DNA of 64,000 nucleotides from Jacaranda mimosifolia (GCA_018894105.1 CM032125.1:34395032-34459031), one strand, 5' to 3'; counted from the stretch's first letter, positions 1 to 11,260 are shown. Program-made: numbers and translations. The notes: generated by a model not told the origin, from the letters alone.

Positions 1-174
1 TACATTTCTGCTTCATCTCATGAATATATAATATATGTATTAAATATTTTCTTATAAAAATAATTGAAAACTGCCAAGAAAAGAAAAAGAAGATAAAACG
101 AAGAACAATAACAAATAAACACATGAAAGGACAATTAAAAAACTATATATGCAATAAATAGTAGGTGAACTGAC

Positions 175-456
175 CAAGAATCCGAAAGAAAAGGTAGCGA
201 TAACTGAGAGTGCAATAGAAAAAGCAGAGAGTTCGATATCTCCGATATGGCCGACGAACGCATTGATGACGGAGGTGTTTCCGTACTGGCAGAGGATCTG
301 AAAAGCTATGGGGCCACCGATTCTCCACAGCTTGGCTGATTCTATGCCGAAAACTCTACGCCATGCTTTTTGCCCCTTCAAGGTTGGCAGGTAGTCTCCG
401 TCGTCTCCGATCAGCTGGTCCTGACCGGAGCTCGGTTCTAGCAGCGGTACCTCCAT
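175..456 (-). CDS. Gene 1: MATE/DTX transporter, exon 1 only (rest lies left of the window)
   Basis: This is the first exon of a multidrug and toxin extrusion (MATE/DETOXIFICATION) membrane transporter, a family that exports organic solutes in exchange for H+ or Na+. It starts at the ATG at 456-454 (MEVPLLEPSSG) and encodes 94 residues. These are a short hydrophilic N-terminus and the first two membrane segments, including KLWRIGGPIAF and VGHIGDIELSAF. The frame ends in FSFGFL at 175, followed directly by a GTCAGT donor, the same phase-0 boundary as in gene 3. Transcription runs toward position 1, so exon 2 must lie outside the window and positions 1-174 are intron 1. The exon is open and close to gene 3 in sequence. 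Whether the whole gene is functional cannot be judged here. Confidence 0.9.
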
Positions 457-558
457 TGGGTGCCGGTGGTCGTGGGAGTGGGTGGTAGAGAGGTTGACGA
501 AGGTGCTCTCGAGCTATAGTTTGTAGTATGTTTTCACGTGGTTTCTTAGGACAGAAAA

Positions 559-567
559 ATATATAGT
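559..567 (-). promoter_or_regulatory. TATA box of gene 1
   Basis: On the minus strand an ACTATATATT-like box lies about 105 bp upstream of the gene 1 ATG. The same box sits about 110 bp upstream of the gene 3 ATG (20326-20335), and the sequence between box and ATG is conserved in both. The gene 2 equivalent is degraded. Confidence 0.55.
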
Positions 568-2050
568 AGTGAATGTCACTATTACAGCTAGCACCTCCAT
601 GTGAAAATTATTATTCTATTCCTACTTGGGCAAAGTGTCGAGATCATGTTATAAGTAGAAATTTTAATAAATACACCAATAAAATATTTGTTAAGTGGTT
701 AATTGGTTGAGTTGTATTGCTTTCATGCTTAGAAAAGCTTATCAAAGTATCTTAATGTTTGAAAGCTCATAAAATGTTATAAAGTGTTTGATAAGTTTTT
801 TAAAAAGAGATATCATGGTTTTATAAGTTTTTTTAAAAAAAAAAAGTAAAGAGTTTGTAACTTATTTTTAAAATTTCTTCTGATTTTAATCATATTAATT
901 ATAAAATTATTTAATATCTTGTGAGTTTCAAAACTTTATTTTATCCAAATACTTTACGCGTTCATTTTTAAAATAAAATCCAACATTTTATAAGTTCCAA
1001 AAATATTTTAAAAATGTATGAAATTATCACATTTCAATAAACTTAGCCAAACACCCACTTTTATGTTTGAAGCCTGAAGTTTAAACAGAATAAATTCTAA
1101 ATGCACACATATATACATAAATAAATAAATAATCGAAAACTACAAACCCCTTAATAATTTTAAATGACATATTAATAAACAAGAAACACTACAAAAAAAT
1201 ATAATATTAGTAACAAAATAATAAGTGGCAAAGTGAAAGTTGTCACTAATAACATGTATTAAGTGACAATAACTTTTATCTTGTTACTAATGACCAATTT
1301 TTAAGGGACAAGAATTTTTATCTTGTCACAACATGACTCAATAGTGACAAAAATTAATATTTTAAGTTGTCACTATTAACAATTAGTGACACCCCTATAG
1401 TAATAACTTAGTGACAATAAAAATTGTCACTATAATTTGTGACAAGATTTTTATTGTCACCATAGGTGTGTCATTAATTATTTATGTTGACAACTTTAAC
1501 ACTATTCTTGTCACTATTAAGTTTGTAAAAATCATTAAAGTGACAAAATTAAATTTTTTGTCACTTAATATACATAATTAGTGACAATTTTTACATTGCC
1601 ACTTACTATTTTGTCACTAATTTATCTTTTTCTTGTAGTGAAAGTTTGTAAAGTCTAAAACATTAAAAATTATAACTTGGGTCAATGCGATAAATTACCA
1701 CTATATTAAACAAATAATTTATTTTCCAATGACAAGAGTAGTTATGTAAGGATTAAGGGGGTAGTTTATTTGAAAAGTAAAATTTATGATTTTCAAAGGA
1801 AAAAAATGATAGTCCAATACATATCGATTACTATGATTAAATTTTAAAATTATTAAATACAAACAACTAGTCGAATGGTTAATTCACGTGCTATGACAAA
1901 AGCTCGTCCTGACAAAAGCGACGACTTTTCATCCTTAGTTTGTTTCCTATATTGACTCTGTTGGTCATGTGTGGATGTGGATCAAGCTTTGTGTAAGAAA
2001 AAAATTTAGCAACATACTAATTAGAACTTTTATCTGCACAAAACTAGGCT
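568..2050. other. Duplicated upstream region of gene 1, AT-rich, no gene
   Basis: Apart from the CACTA element this stretch holds no coding sequence. It aligns by eye with the upstream region of gene 3 (about 20336-22370): shared blocks include the phrase around 1670-1690 (also near 21410) and the phrase around 1960-1985 (also near 22340). Left of about 1985 the sequence is gene 1 upstream DNA; right of it, it matches gene 3 intron 6. The 3' end of gene 2 has therefore been lost at this join. Confidence 0.6.
1187..1640. mobile_element. Non-autonomous CACTA (En/Spm-type) element
   Basis: The element opens with CACTACAAAAAAA and closes with TTTTTCTTGTAGTG, the CACTA terminal inverted repeat. 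It is flanked by AAA on each side, the 3-bp target duplication of this superfamily. Its 454 bp are filled with short TAGTGACAA / TTGTCACT repeats in both orientations, typical subterminal transposase sites. It encodes nothing. The paralogous region upstream of gene 3, near 21365, continues across this site without the insertion. Confidence 0.88.
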
Positions 2051-2434
2051 TGAGAATATGAAATAATATCCAAGAAATGTAAGAAACAAAAACAATTTGT
2101 GTTTTGTCTCAAAGGTTATAAATCAATGAAATGTAATAATTAATTAGGATTTGTATTCTAGTTTGGTTAGAATTTGATTTGATCATGTGTTTGTTTTATT
2201 ATTCTATCTAGTTACTTCTATAAATAGGAGTGTTCTCTGATCATTTAGAACACTACTTAGGGTGAAACTCATGCAAAGACTTTAGAATTTGTCGTTGTAC
2301 CTTTTCCAAAGTAGTAATGAAAATTCTACTATTCATGCCCAGTGGATATAGTTCAAACATAAGTGAATCACGTAAATCATGTGTTTATTCTATGCTCTTG
2401 ATCTCGTATTGTGATTTGCTTAACATTCAATAAC
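2051..2434 (+). mobile_element. Probable old solo copia LTR in gene 2 intron 6
   Basis: This segment has LTR character: a TATAAATAGGAG promoter-like box near 2219, then a leader with GTGGATATAG and CACGTAAATC, common in copia LTR 3' parts. A clearly related copy lies at the same place in intron 6 of gene 3 (16131-16518), so the insertion predates the gene duplication. No internal retrotransposon sequence remains. Ends are approximate and no target duplication was recognised. Confidence 0.5.
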
Positions 2435-2443
2435 GAGAACAAA

Positions 2444-3580
2444 GAAACTAGGAGCCGCTTGAACTTAGAATAGAGGATTTGAATTGTTAAAACTGAACTC
2501 CCTGTTCCAGTTGATTTTATAGAGCACCAGCAAGAGCAACAATGTCTGCAAAGGCTATTCCAGTTATCACGCCCCCCAAGAGTCCCCGTAAAAAAGAAAA
2601 TATAACATAAGATCTTCATTTTTGCTGACTCTTGGCAGTATTATAGCATATCAGCAAACAAACGACAAACGTTGGGACCTAAAATCATGCATTTCAAGAG
2701 ATTCATCAGCACCAGAAAATACAAAATAGATGCCTGTACATAATCAAAATAATTTACCACATGAACTCCAAGATGAGCCACATAACCAAGAAGATATCCA
2801 AAAGGCAGACCAAAAACATAAAGAAACTAAGAGCTGCTTGAACTTGGAATAGAGGATTTGAACTGTTAAAACTGAACTCCTTGTTCCAGTTGATTTTATA
2901 TAGCACCAGCAAGAGCAACAATGTCTGCAAAGGCTATTCCAGTTATCACGCCCCCCAAGAGTCCCCGTAAAAAAGAAAATATAACATAAGATCTTCATTT
3001 TTGCTGACTCTTGGCAGTATTATAGCATATCAGCAAACAAACGACAAACGTTGGGACCTAAAATCATGCATTTCAAGAGATTCATCAGCACCAGAAAATA
3101 CAAAATAGATGCCTGTACATAATCAAAATAATTTACCACATGAACTCCAAGATGAGCCACATAACCAAGAAGATATCCAAAAGGCAGACCAAAAACATAA
3201 TGAAACTAAGAGCTGCTTGAACTTGGAATAGAGGATTTGAACTGTTAAAACTGAACTCCTTGTTCCAGTTGATTTTATATAGCACCAGCAAGAGCAACAA
3301 TGTCTGCAAAGGCTATTCCAGTTATCACGCCCCCCAAGAGTCCCTGTAAAAAAGAAAATATAACATAAGATCTTCATTTATGCTGACTCTTGGCAGTATT
3401 ATAGCATATCAGCAAACAAACGACAAACGTTGGGACATAAAATCATGCATTTCAAGAGATTCATCAGCACCAGAAAATACAAAATAGATGCCTGTACATA
3501 ATCAAAATAATTTACCACATGAACTCCAAGAAGAGCCACATAACCAAGAAGATATCCAAAAGGCAGACCAAAAACATAGC
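2444..3580. repeat. Three tandem copies of a 379-bp unit carrying MATE exon 6
   Basis: Units start at 2444, 2823 and 3202, a spacing of exactly 379 bp, and are nearly identical. Each contains, on the minus strand, the end of exon 5 (from the residues FGLPFGY onward), intron 5, exon 6 and the start of intron 6. Only the unit at 3202-3580 joins a full exon 5. The leftmost two share a mutated splice acceptor in front of exon 6 (ACGG instead of ACAG), while the rightmost keeps CAG. This orders the duplication events. Confidence 0.92.
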
Positions 3581-4301
3581 AACAAGCCAAGTTGATGTAA
3601 ACTACAAGCGCTTGCCATCCGCCTCCTATGGCAACACCTGCATTTTCGATCCAAAAGACTCAGATAGAAGAAGAGAAAAATTTTCGCTAATTTGAGCGTT
3701 TGTTATATGTGATTCATAGCATGCCTGATATAACTGGCTGGATGCTATTGAGAAGCATTGTGATTCCAAGAAGGCCTGAAAGATGAGCCACGGCCCGTCT
3801 CATATCTTCACTGTCAGTAAAAATAATAGAAAAGTAATTTCTAGTTGCTAGGACCACAGTCATGCAAAGAATCCCAATCAGGAGGGATTGGAAGAGAGTC
3901 ACATAGAATGAATATCTGGCCGCTCTTGAATGTCTAATGCCAAGCTCGGTAGAGACCCGAGCGCTGAAATGGCAATAAGTTTGAAGATAAAAGTTGCAGA
4001 CCATATAGAAATGGAGAACTAGAATGCACAAAAATAGGGAGTTATTTATATTAACATTTCTCATGAAAAGCAGCCCACGAGAACCCCTTCCAAGTTCCAA
4101 CCATCCTTACACCAACCAACAACATAAACAAATTGCGCAATTGCAGTGCCCCAACTCGTCAGATCAATTCTACTGCTGCACCAGTTGTTCTGCAGCCAAA
4201 TACATCAACAAAGAGCCAACACAAAGGAATTGTTGAAGCCAGAGTAAATGCTACAATCCATGCAAGGATATCAACCTTGCTCTGGGCTTGAAGAAATTTT
4301 T

Positions 4302-4437
4302 GGGTCGGAAAAACAACAGCTAGGGAGCGTAGCTGAGGGAGTATCATGAGTGTGAATTCCTGCAGGATTGGGTCGGAAAAACAACAGCTAGGGAGCGTAG
4401 CTGAGGGAGTATCATGAGTGTGAATTCCTGCAGGATT
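4302..4437. repeat. 68-bp tandem duplication inside gene 2 exon 2
   Basis: The unit 4302-4369 is repeated at 4370-4437. It covers the codons for NPAGIYTLMILP...AFPTQ in gene 3. Both copies lack 2 bp that gene 3 has. The first copy read by the ribosome is therefore out of frame and the second is back in frame, for a net in-frame gain of 66 bp. The reading frame stays open through both copies. Confidence 0.9.
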
Positions 4438-4833
4438 GGCTATTTCATCCTGTTGTCCAAGTAACTTAAGAGTTGGGGTGGCAAATATATAGAGTGGAGA
4501 AACAAGGACAAAAGTAGCTAAAAGAATTATAATGGAGCGTTGCATGTAAACGCCGAGCATGTGAGCTTGTCCAGCACCAAATGCCTGACCACAGAGAGTC
4601 TCAAGGGCACTCCCCATACCAAGCTACAAAATATTGCAAATAATTCCATATCAGACTCTTCCAATCTCAGGTTTCAATATTAGGCACACAAATAATGTAG
4701 CATATCTAAAATACCAAATGATGAACGTCCTCTAGAACAATGCAGTTAGACATCATGTGTATCAACATAAGGACACAAAAATATCCCATGTCATAACAAG
4801 AACTAAAATTCTGAATTTTGTTAATACATTTAG

Positions 4834-6165
4834 GGCAAAATAACAAAATTCGTCCTTTAATTTTACCCTATTTGGCTTTTCGTCCTATAATTTGCATACT
4901 ATCAATTCTAGTCCTATAAGTATTAAAAAATTATCATTTTTCGTCCTTTTTTCGTCGGAGACGGTGAAACTCGCCGGAAAAGGTAACGTGGCACGCCGGG
5001 CGTGTGGCATTTCTTGTTTTTGCCTCGTTGGCAGCTAACATGTAGGCATTTTTTATCTTTTTTTTGCTTAGTTGGCAACATACATGTATTTTTCTCTCTT
5101 TTTTTTTTATAAATTTCAAATATATTATATAATTTATATATATACACATCTATTTATATATATTTATATATTACATACATCATTTTCCCTCTAAAACACA
5201 TTTTTTTTTTCTGAATATCCTTCATTATCCCAAAACTTTCCCATTTTTTAATATATACATACATATATTATATATACATCATATAATTATTATTATCATA
5301 ACAATAAAAAAATTACTCAATTTCATTTTCACCCCAAAAATTTAACAAAAAAACATTGATTTAATTGTTACAGTAAAAAAAAATGTCTCCCCCAAAACAT
5401 AAATAAACATACCAAAATTATTCAAATTCAATTTTTAACTATTTTTCAAAATATAACCAAAAATTAATCACATTGTCCAACACAATTTTTACATTCTTCA
5501 ATAATTTATTTTCCCAAAATACATAATAAAATCACACAAAAAATATAATAATACATAACAAATATAACCCCACCCCACCCCAACCCAACCCAACCCAACC
5601 CAACCCTTACCTCGCCACCCCCCACCCACCCACCCACCAACCAAGACGGGCCGACCATGGGGGCCGCCTGTGCAGGCGGCCACTATGGCCAACCCGTGGC
5701 CATGGTGGCCAGTACCTTGCCTGGCTAGATCTGGCCAGGCGAGGTGCTGGCCACCGGCTGGCCATGGTGACCTCGGCCAGCCAGCCAGCCACCGGGTGGG
5801 TGGGTGGGGTGGTGGTGGGGGAATATATATATGTATGTGTATGTATATATAAATACATATATTTAGATATATATGTGTATGTATAAATATATCATATATA
5901 TATTATTGTATATCCAGTTGACATTTTTTATTTTTTTTATTTTTAATTTATCAAGCTATGTCAGCTGCCAACGAGGCAAAAACAAGAAATGCCACACGCC
6001 CGGCGTGCCATGTCACCTTTTTCGACGAGTTTCACCGTCTCCGGCGAAAAAAGGACGAAAAATGATAATTTTTTAATACTTATAGGGCTAGAATTGATAG
6101 TATGCAAATTATAGGACGAAAAGCCAAATAGGGTAAAATTATAGGACGAATTTTGTTATTTTGCC
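4834..6165. mobile_element. MULE 1: non-autonomous Mutator-like element in gene 2 intron 1
   Basis: The element is 1332 bp with terminal inverted repeats of about 208 bp (4834-5041 and 5958-6165), nearly identical and beginning GGCAAAATAACAAAATTCG. It is flanked by a perfect 10-bp direct repeat ATACATTTAG (4824-4833 and 6166-6175). Long TIRs with a 9-11-bp duplication are the Mutator signature. The paralogous spot in gene 3 intron 1 (about 18850-18870) is uninterrupted. No transposase is encoded. The AT-rich arms include a stretch like the Tourist-type MITEs of this window, and the centre is the GC-rich core at 5570-5825. MULE 2 (49853-56912) is an older member of the same family. Confidence 0.9.
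5570..5825. other. GC-rich palindromic core of MULE 1
   Basis: About 250 bp of very GC-rich DNA interrupt an otherwise AT-rich element. It starts with tandem ACCCC/AACCC runs, contains many TGGCCA and GGCCATGG palindromes and ends in GGTGGG runs. Open frames here are by-products of composition. Cores of the same style occur at 35570-35760, 54695-54890 and 55825-56235. A captured, degenerate gene fragment is possible, but I recognise no product. Confidence 0.6.
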
Positions 6166-6841
6166 ATACATTTAGTAAGATAAACTATCATCATGACATG
6201 TAATGGATGTACAAAAGAAACAAAACTATTTCCTGATAGAACTTCTTGAACTAACATTTCTCTCTTGTGAGCTGTATTGGTTTTAACCTTGCACTAATAG
6301 TAAATAAGCTCCAAATCCATTCTATTGCCTTTTTCCTTTAGCACCTTTGCTTTTTCTGTTTTGCCTTGTAAAAGAGATCTATGCAAGGCAATAACTTTGT
6401 GCATCATAAGGTAAATTTTATTTTATATTGACTCAAACCTCAATTTGTCAGAGTATAAAATGTTATGTTACAAAACTCCAAGTATAGAAATGGATAGAAG
6501 ATAGCCTCTCTATATAGGAAAAGAATTGACTATTATAAATAAATAAATAAGATAGTAGTAGTAGTAGTAGTACTAATAGCCACTAAGATCTCATAATACT
6601 CACCCTAAGCTTGATAATAATTTGGCCACATAATGAGAAAATAAAACAATCAAATTATAATAAAAACAAGTAAATCCATCATACAATAAAAATGGTAATG
6701 AGGACATAAAAATCTCACTGTGTTGTAAATAGCAAATTAAAACAATTAAGAAAATTTAAGATAAATTTGCAACATTTTTTTTTTTTTTGGTTTTTCCTAA
6801 GAAAAAAGCTCATTTACTATTTTATTAACTGTTGATCCCAC

Positions 6842-6945
6842 GCCGAGTGGCTTGTGGTCTAGTGGTATAAGTCTTTCTTATTATGTGGAAGGTCAATAAT
6901 TTGAATTCAAACGGACTCCTGCTGTGCGAAAAAAAAATAAAAATC
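6842..6945 (+). mobile_element. Probable tRNA-derived SINE
   Basis: A box-A-like TGTGGTCTAGTGG (from 6853) is followed about 35 bp later by a degenerate box B (GGTCAATAATTTGAATTC), then an A-rich tail at 6929-6945. This is the layout of a plant tRNA-related SINE. The segment is about 100 bp, lies in gene 2 intron 1 and has no clear target duplication, so it may be truncated. Confidence 0.45.
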
Positions 6946-7510
6946 CACCAAACAAAGTTTTCATTTTTCTAGAACTTTATGTTTTCCCTATCAGGAAGCA
7001 ATTAATCAGCCCATTGATTCTTACCAACTAAAGCACCAATCCCTATTGATTAAAGTCTAATATCAAGCCGCAGTTTTCAGCACCGGCGGAGCCCACCAAA
7101 CATCGCCGGCCATTGCCGCCAGCCCCTCCCTTTCCACCACACAATCAGAACGCGATGAACAGTACAGAGCCCATGTATCAAGAATTAAGAAGGGTATCTC
7201 AGAATAAATCTAATGTTTTTAAACATATCAAGAATAAAAACCTCACAACAAGAGCATATTAAGTGGAAAAGGAAGAAAAAGCAGAAATCAAATTGTCAAC
7301 CTCAATATTTCCCACCACATGCAAACTATGGAGAAAAGACAAAGAAGAGAAAAAGAAGATGAAAAGGAAGACCAATCACAACTCACAAGTTAACACACAA
7401 AAAGACAATCAAAAAGTATGTAATGAATAGTGAAATACACTGACCAAGAATCCGAAAAAGAAGGTAGCAACAACTGAGAGTGCAATAGAAAAAGCGGAGA
7501 GTTCAATATC

Positions 7511-8112
7511 TTAGTTGGATCCGGAAGGATCTATTGCGGAAACAATGAAATAACAGTAAAATAATTCGATAGAATATGACAACAAGATTTAAAATGATTC
7601 AATGATGTGCCTAATCCACTTAATAAAGAAAAAGAATTTTATTGATCTCAAATCAAAGTGCAAGTACAAACTTGAATCCCACAAATCTCCTGAAAACACC
7701 AACACCCTCGTTCTAAACTCCGTTTTGAGAGAATTACTCAAAAGCAGTAAAGAAGCTGTTATGTTCGTGATACTTTTTTCAGAAGAAAAAATTGATATCT
7801 ATACTCGAAAACCAAAGCCCAAGTCCCATGTGCACTGGGGCGCACAAAACCTTGCCCCCCAGCACGCCTTTCATGTAGTATGGTAGAAACTTGGCGCTGG
7901 GGCGCAAAAAACTTGTGCCGGGGCATGCGACGCGTGTTTTGATGCCTTTTTTGCCCATGTCCACGCCTTGGCGCAACATGCCCCGATGCGTGGCGTCTCG
8001 CCAATGCGCACCGGGGTGTGTTCTTGAACCCATTTCGACTGCTTTGCTCCGTTTCACTCCCATTTCTTTCGTTTCTCGTCAATTTACCCCAAATTTCAAG
8101 GCAAAATCAACA
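7511..8112 (-). repeat. Copia A 3' LTR
   Basis: On the plus strand it runs from TTAGTTGGATCC (the outer TG...CA end is damaged) to ...AAAATCAACA. It aligns with the 5' LTR at 12131-12775 but lacks a segment of about 40 bp that the latter has. It includes the GC-rich motif series around 7890-8020. Confidence 0.85.
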
Positions 8113-8124
8113 ATTTTCCACCTT
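8113..8124 (-). other. Copia A polypurine tract
   Basis: On the minus strand AAGGTGGAAAAT directly precedes the 3' LTR. The same tract (AAGGTGGAGAAT) precedes the 3' LTR of copia C. Confidence 0.7.
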
Positions 8125-9751
8125 GACTTGAAATTCATCATTATTCTTCTTTGTCCCTACCGCAAAAGGGCTTGCCATCCAAGTCTGCAAACATTAACCA
8201 AATCCAAGCAATGCTCAAATTTGATTCCTGGAATAGCTTTAGTCAACATGTTTGCTGGATTATCTTTAGTCCCAACCTTGTCAACCAACATGACACCTTG
8301 AGACACCAAATCCCGGACAAAGTGATACCTCACACCTATGTGTTTTGTTCTCTCATGAAATACTTGATTCTTTGACAAGTGTATGACACTCTGATTGTCA
8401 CAAAATACCTTAGTAATCTCAGAAGTTATACCTATATCATCGATCAGCCCCTTTAGTCAAATGCCTTCCTTGGTGCTTTCAGCCAAAGCCATGTACTCAG
8501 CTTCTATTATGGACAATGCAACTGATGACTGCAAAGTTGCTTTCTAGCTAACCGTACAACTTGATACATAAAACACATAGCCCGTCATGGACCTTCTGCT
8601 ATCCAAATCTCCTGCATAATCCGCATCTACATAGCCAACAATTCTTGTAGTAGAATTCGATTGACTATACCTCAAACATATGTCTGTAGAGCCTCTCAGA
8701 TACCTCATGATCTATTTCATAGCTTGCTAATGAGTCTTTCCTGGCTTGTGCATATACCTGCTCACAACATTGACTGCATGTGAAATGTCTAGCCTAGTGC
8801 ATACCATGACGTACATCAAGCTACTCATTGCACTAGCATATGGCACATTAGACATGTGCTCCACCTCCTCCTTAGTACTCAGTGATAGATCTAATAAGAG
8901 CCTGAAATGAGCTGCAAGTGGTGTACTAACAGGCTTGGACTTATCCATCCCAAATTGCTCAAGTGCTTTCTCAATGTAATGCTGTTGAGATAAGTAGAAC
9001 AATCCTGCGCGTCTGTCCCAGATTATCTCCATGCCCAATATCTTCTTTGCATTGCCCAAATCTTTCATCTCAAATTCTTCACATAACTGAGCTTTTAATT
9101 GGTTGATCTTAGATATGTTTCTAGAGACAATCAATATATCATCAACGTACAACAACAAATATACGAGAAGGCTATCACTACAAATTTTATAATATACACA
9201 ACAATCAAATTTGCTTATTGTATATCCTATCTTGGTAATAAAAGCATCAAACCTTTTATACCATTGCTTGGGAGACTGGTTCAGGCCATATAATGATCTC
9301 TTCAAAAGACATGCTTGATTTTGTTTCTTGGGAACAACGAATCTTTCTGGTTGTCTCATGTAGATTTGTTCCTTTTCACATCCATCTGCTCCATCTCCAT
9401 ATCAAACAGAGCAACCATGGCAAGTAAAACAAGAATGAAATTATGTTTTATAACTGGGGAGAACACTTCATGAAAGTCAACTCCCTTTCTCTGAGTAAAA
9501 CCCTTAGCAACCAATCACACCTTGTATTTAGCATCTTCAACACCGAGAATCCCTTCATTCTTCTTGTAGATCCATTTGTAACCTACAATCTTTTGCCCTT
9601 TGCGTACATCAACCAGCTCCCATGTGCTATTCTTGTGTAGAGACTCCATCTCTTCACTCATAGCTGCAACCCATTTATCAAAATCTAGCCTGAAAATTGC
9701 CTCTTTGTATGAGACAGGATCATCTCCTACAAACTCCTTGGCTGAACTCAA
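8125..9751 (-). pseudogene. Copia A reverse transcriptase and RNase H, broken
   Basis: The domain starts near 9751 with the copia linker (WELVDV...GYKWIYK) and includes the polymerase motif YVDDILI, DLGNAKKILGMEI, SQQHYIEKALEQFGM and the RNase H end KVGTKDNPANMLTK near 8280. In copia C the segment after MDVK encodes the conserved AFLHGELEE stretch. Here 9385-9375 jumps directly from MDVK to EQIYM, an internal deletion of roughly 30 bp that removes a catalytic-domain motif. Further stops and frameshifts interrupt the frame, so no active enzyme is expected. Confidence 0.88.
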
Positions 9752-11260
9752 AGCACAAGCTACCAGATCTGAGTAAGCATATCATTGTGGTGGTTTGATC
9801 TGCGCCTACTCTCCTTATCGCGAGCTAAGTGATAATTTTGTAGTGATTTATTTTCTTGTTGTTGATTAGGTGATAGTGTGGTCTCACTAGCTTTATCTAC
9901 CATCTTCTGTTTCCCCTTTGAAACTTGTGGAGTATCAAGTTCAAACTTCACCTTCTTCTTAACGCCCTGTTGACCGCTTTCGGGTTGCTCCACCTTTTTC
10001 ATCATTATAGACTCATCAAATGTCATGTCCCTGATGATAATCATCTTGGAGCACTTGTCATCATTATACCACAAACGATAACCTTTGACTCCATTTACAT
10101 AGCCTAGAAATATGCATTTCCTCGCCCTTGGCTCAAGCTTCCCATCCTGGATATGAGCATAAGTTGGACACCCAAATACCCTCAGATTTGAGTAATTAGT
10201 AGGAGACCCGGACCAAACTTCCATTGGTGTCTTGCAGTCCAAAGAAGTTGATGGTGACCTATTCACCAAATAACACGCAATGTTAATCGCTTCTGCCCAA
10301 AAATCCTTGGACAATTCGGCATTAAAGAGCATGCATCTGGCTCTTTCCAAGATAGTCCCATTTATCTGTTCTATAACTCCATTCTGCTATGGTGTATGTA
10401 CAACTGTGTGATGCCTCACAATTCTTTCCTTATCGTAGAATTCCTGAAATTCCTTGTTGTAGAACTCTAATCCGTTGTCAATCCTCAAGCGGTTGATCTT
10501 CTTTCCTATCTGCTTCTCAATTAAGGTCTTCTATTGCTTGAAGTTGACAAACATCTCATCCTTATGCTTCAGCATGTACACCCATACTCTCCGTGAGAAA
10601 TCATCTATGAATGTTCGCATGTACCTTGCACATCCCTTTGAAGGAACCTGAGAAGGCCCCCAAAGATCTGAGTGAATGTAATCCAAGGTGCCTTTGGTCC
10701 TATGAACTATAGTGCCGAATTTAGCCCTGTGTTGCTTGCCTAGCACACACTGCTCGCAGAAATCCAGTTCTCCAGTCTTCTCTTCACAAAGCAAACCCGT
10801 TTGCTCAGTTCTGACATCCCCCTCTCACTCATATGCCCAAGTCGTATATGCCATAGTTTTGTAGTATCATTAACTGATGAAGAAACCACTGTAGTACTAG
10901 AAATCATGTTTCCCTACAATATGTAAAGGTCGTTCCGCTTGTCTCCCTTTATGATAAGCAATATGCCTTTGGAATCCCGTAGAACTCTATCTCGAGCTCC
11001 GTACTCACAACTATTCTTGTCCAGAGGACCCAGCGATATCAAGTTTTTCTTCAAATCTAGAACAGGATGCATATCTATTAAGGTCCTTACTATGCCATTA
11101 TGCATTCTGATACAAACTGAGTTAATTCCTACAACCCCACAAGAAGTATCGTTTCCCATAAGTACTTTACCACCATCGTATTTATGGTATGTGGTAAACT
11201 AATCTTCTCTTGGGTACATGTGGTAGGAACAACCACTATCCAAAATCTATTCAAAGCTTA
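9752..11260 (-). pseudogene. Copia A protease and integrase region, broken
   Basis: The aspartic-protease motif (LDSGCSYHM) lies near 11250-11220. It is followed by the integrase zinc-binding region (LDFCEQCVLGKQHRAKF near 10770-10720), the catalytic core (SDLWGP, then TDNGLEF near 10480, then ILERARCML near 10350) and the linker GYVNGVKGYRLW. A TAG replaces a glutamine codon just before QNG near 10388, and other frameshifts separate the open segments. The best-preserved piece is 9760-10350. Confidence 0.87.

Noticed and set aside
175..4623. Joining exon 1 at 175-456 with exon 2 at 4061-4623 as one gene
   Set aside because: All MATE copies are on the minus strand, so exon 2 must have lower coordinates than exon 1. 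The exon 2 at 4623 belongs to the exon 1 at 7445-12991.
5180..5570. Independent MITE insertion inside MULE 1
   Set aside because: The same Tourist-like stretch sits at the same place in MULE 2, so it was already part of their common ancestor.
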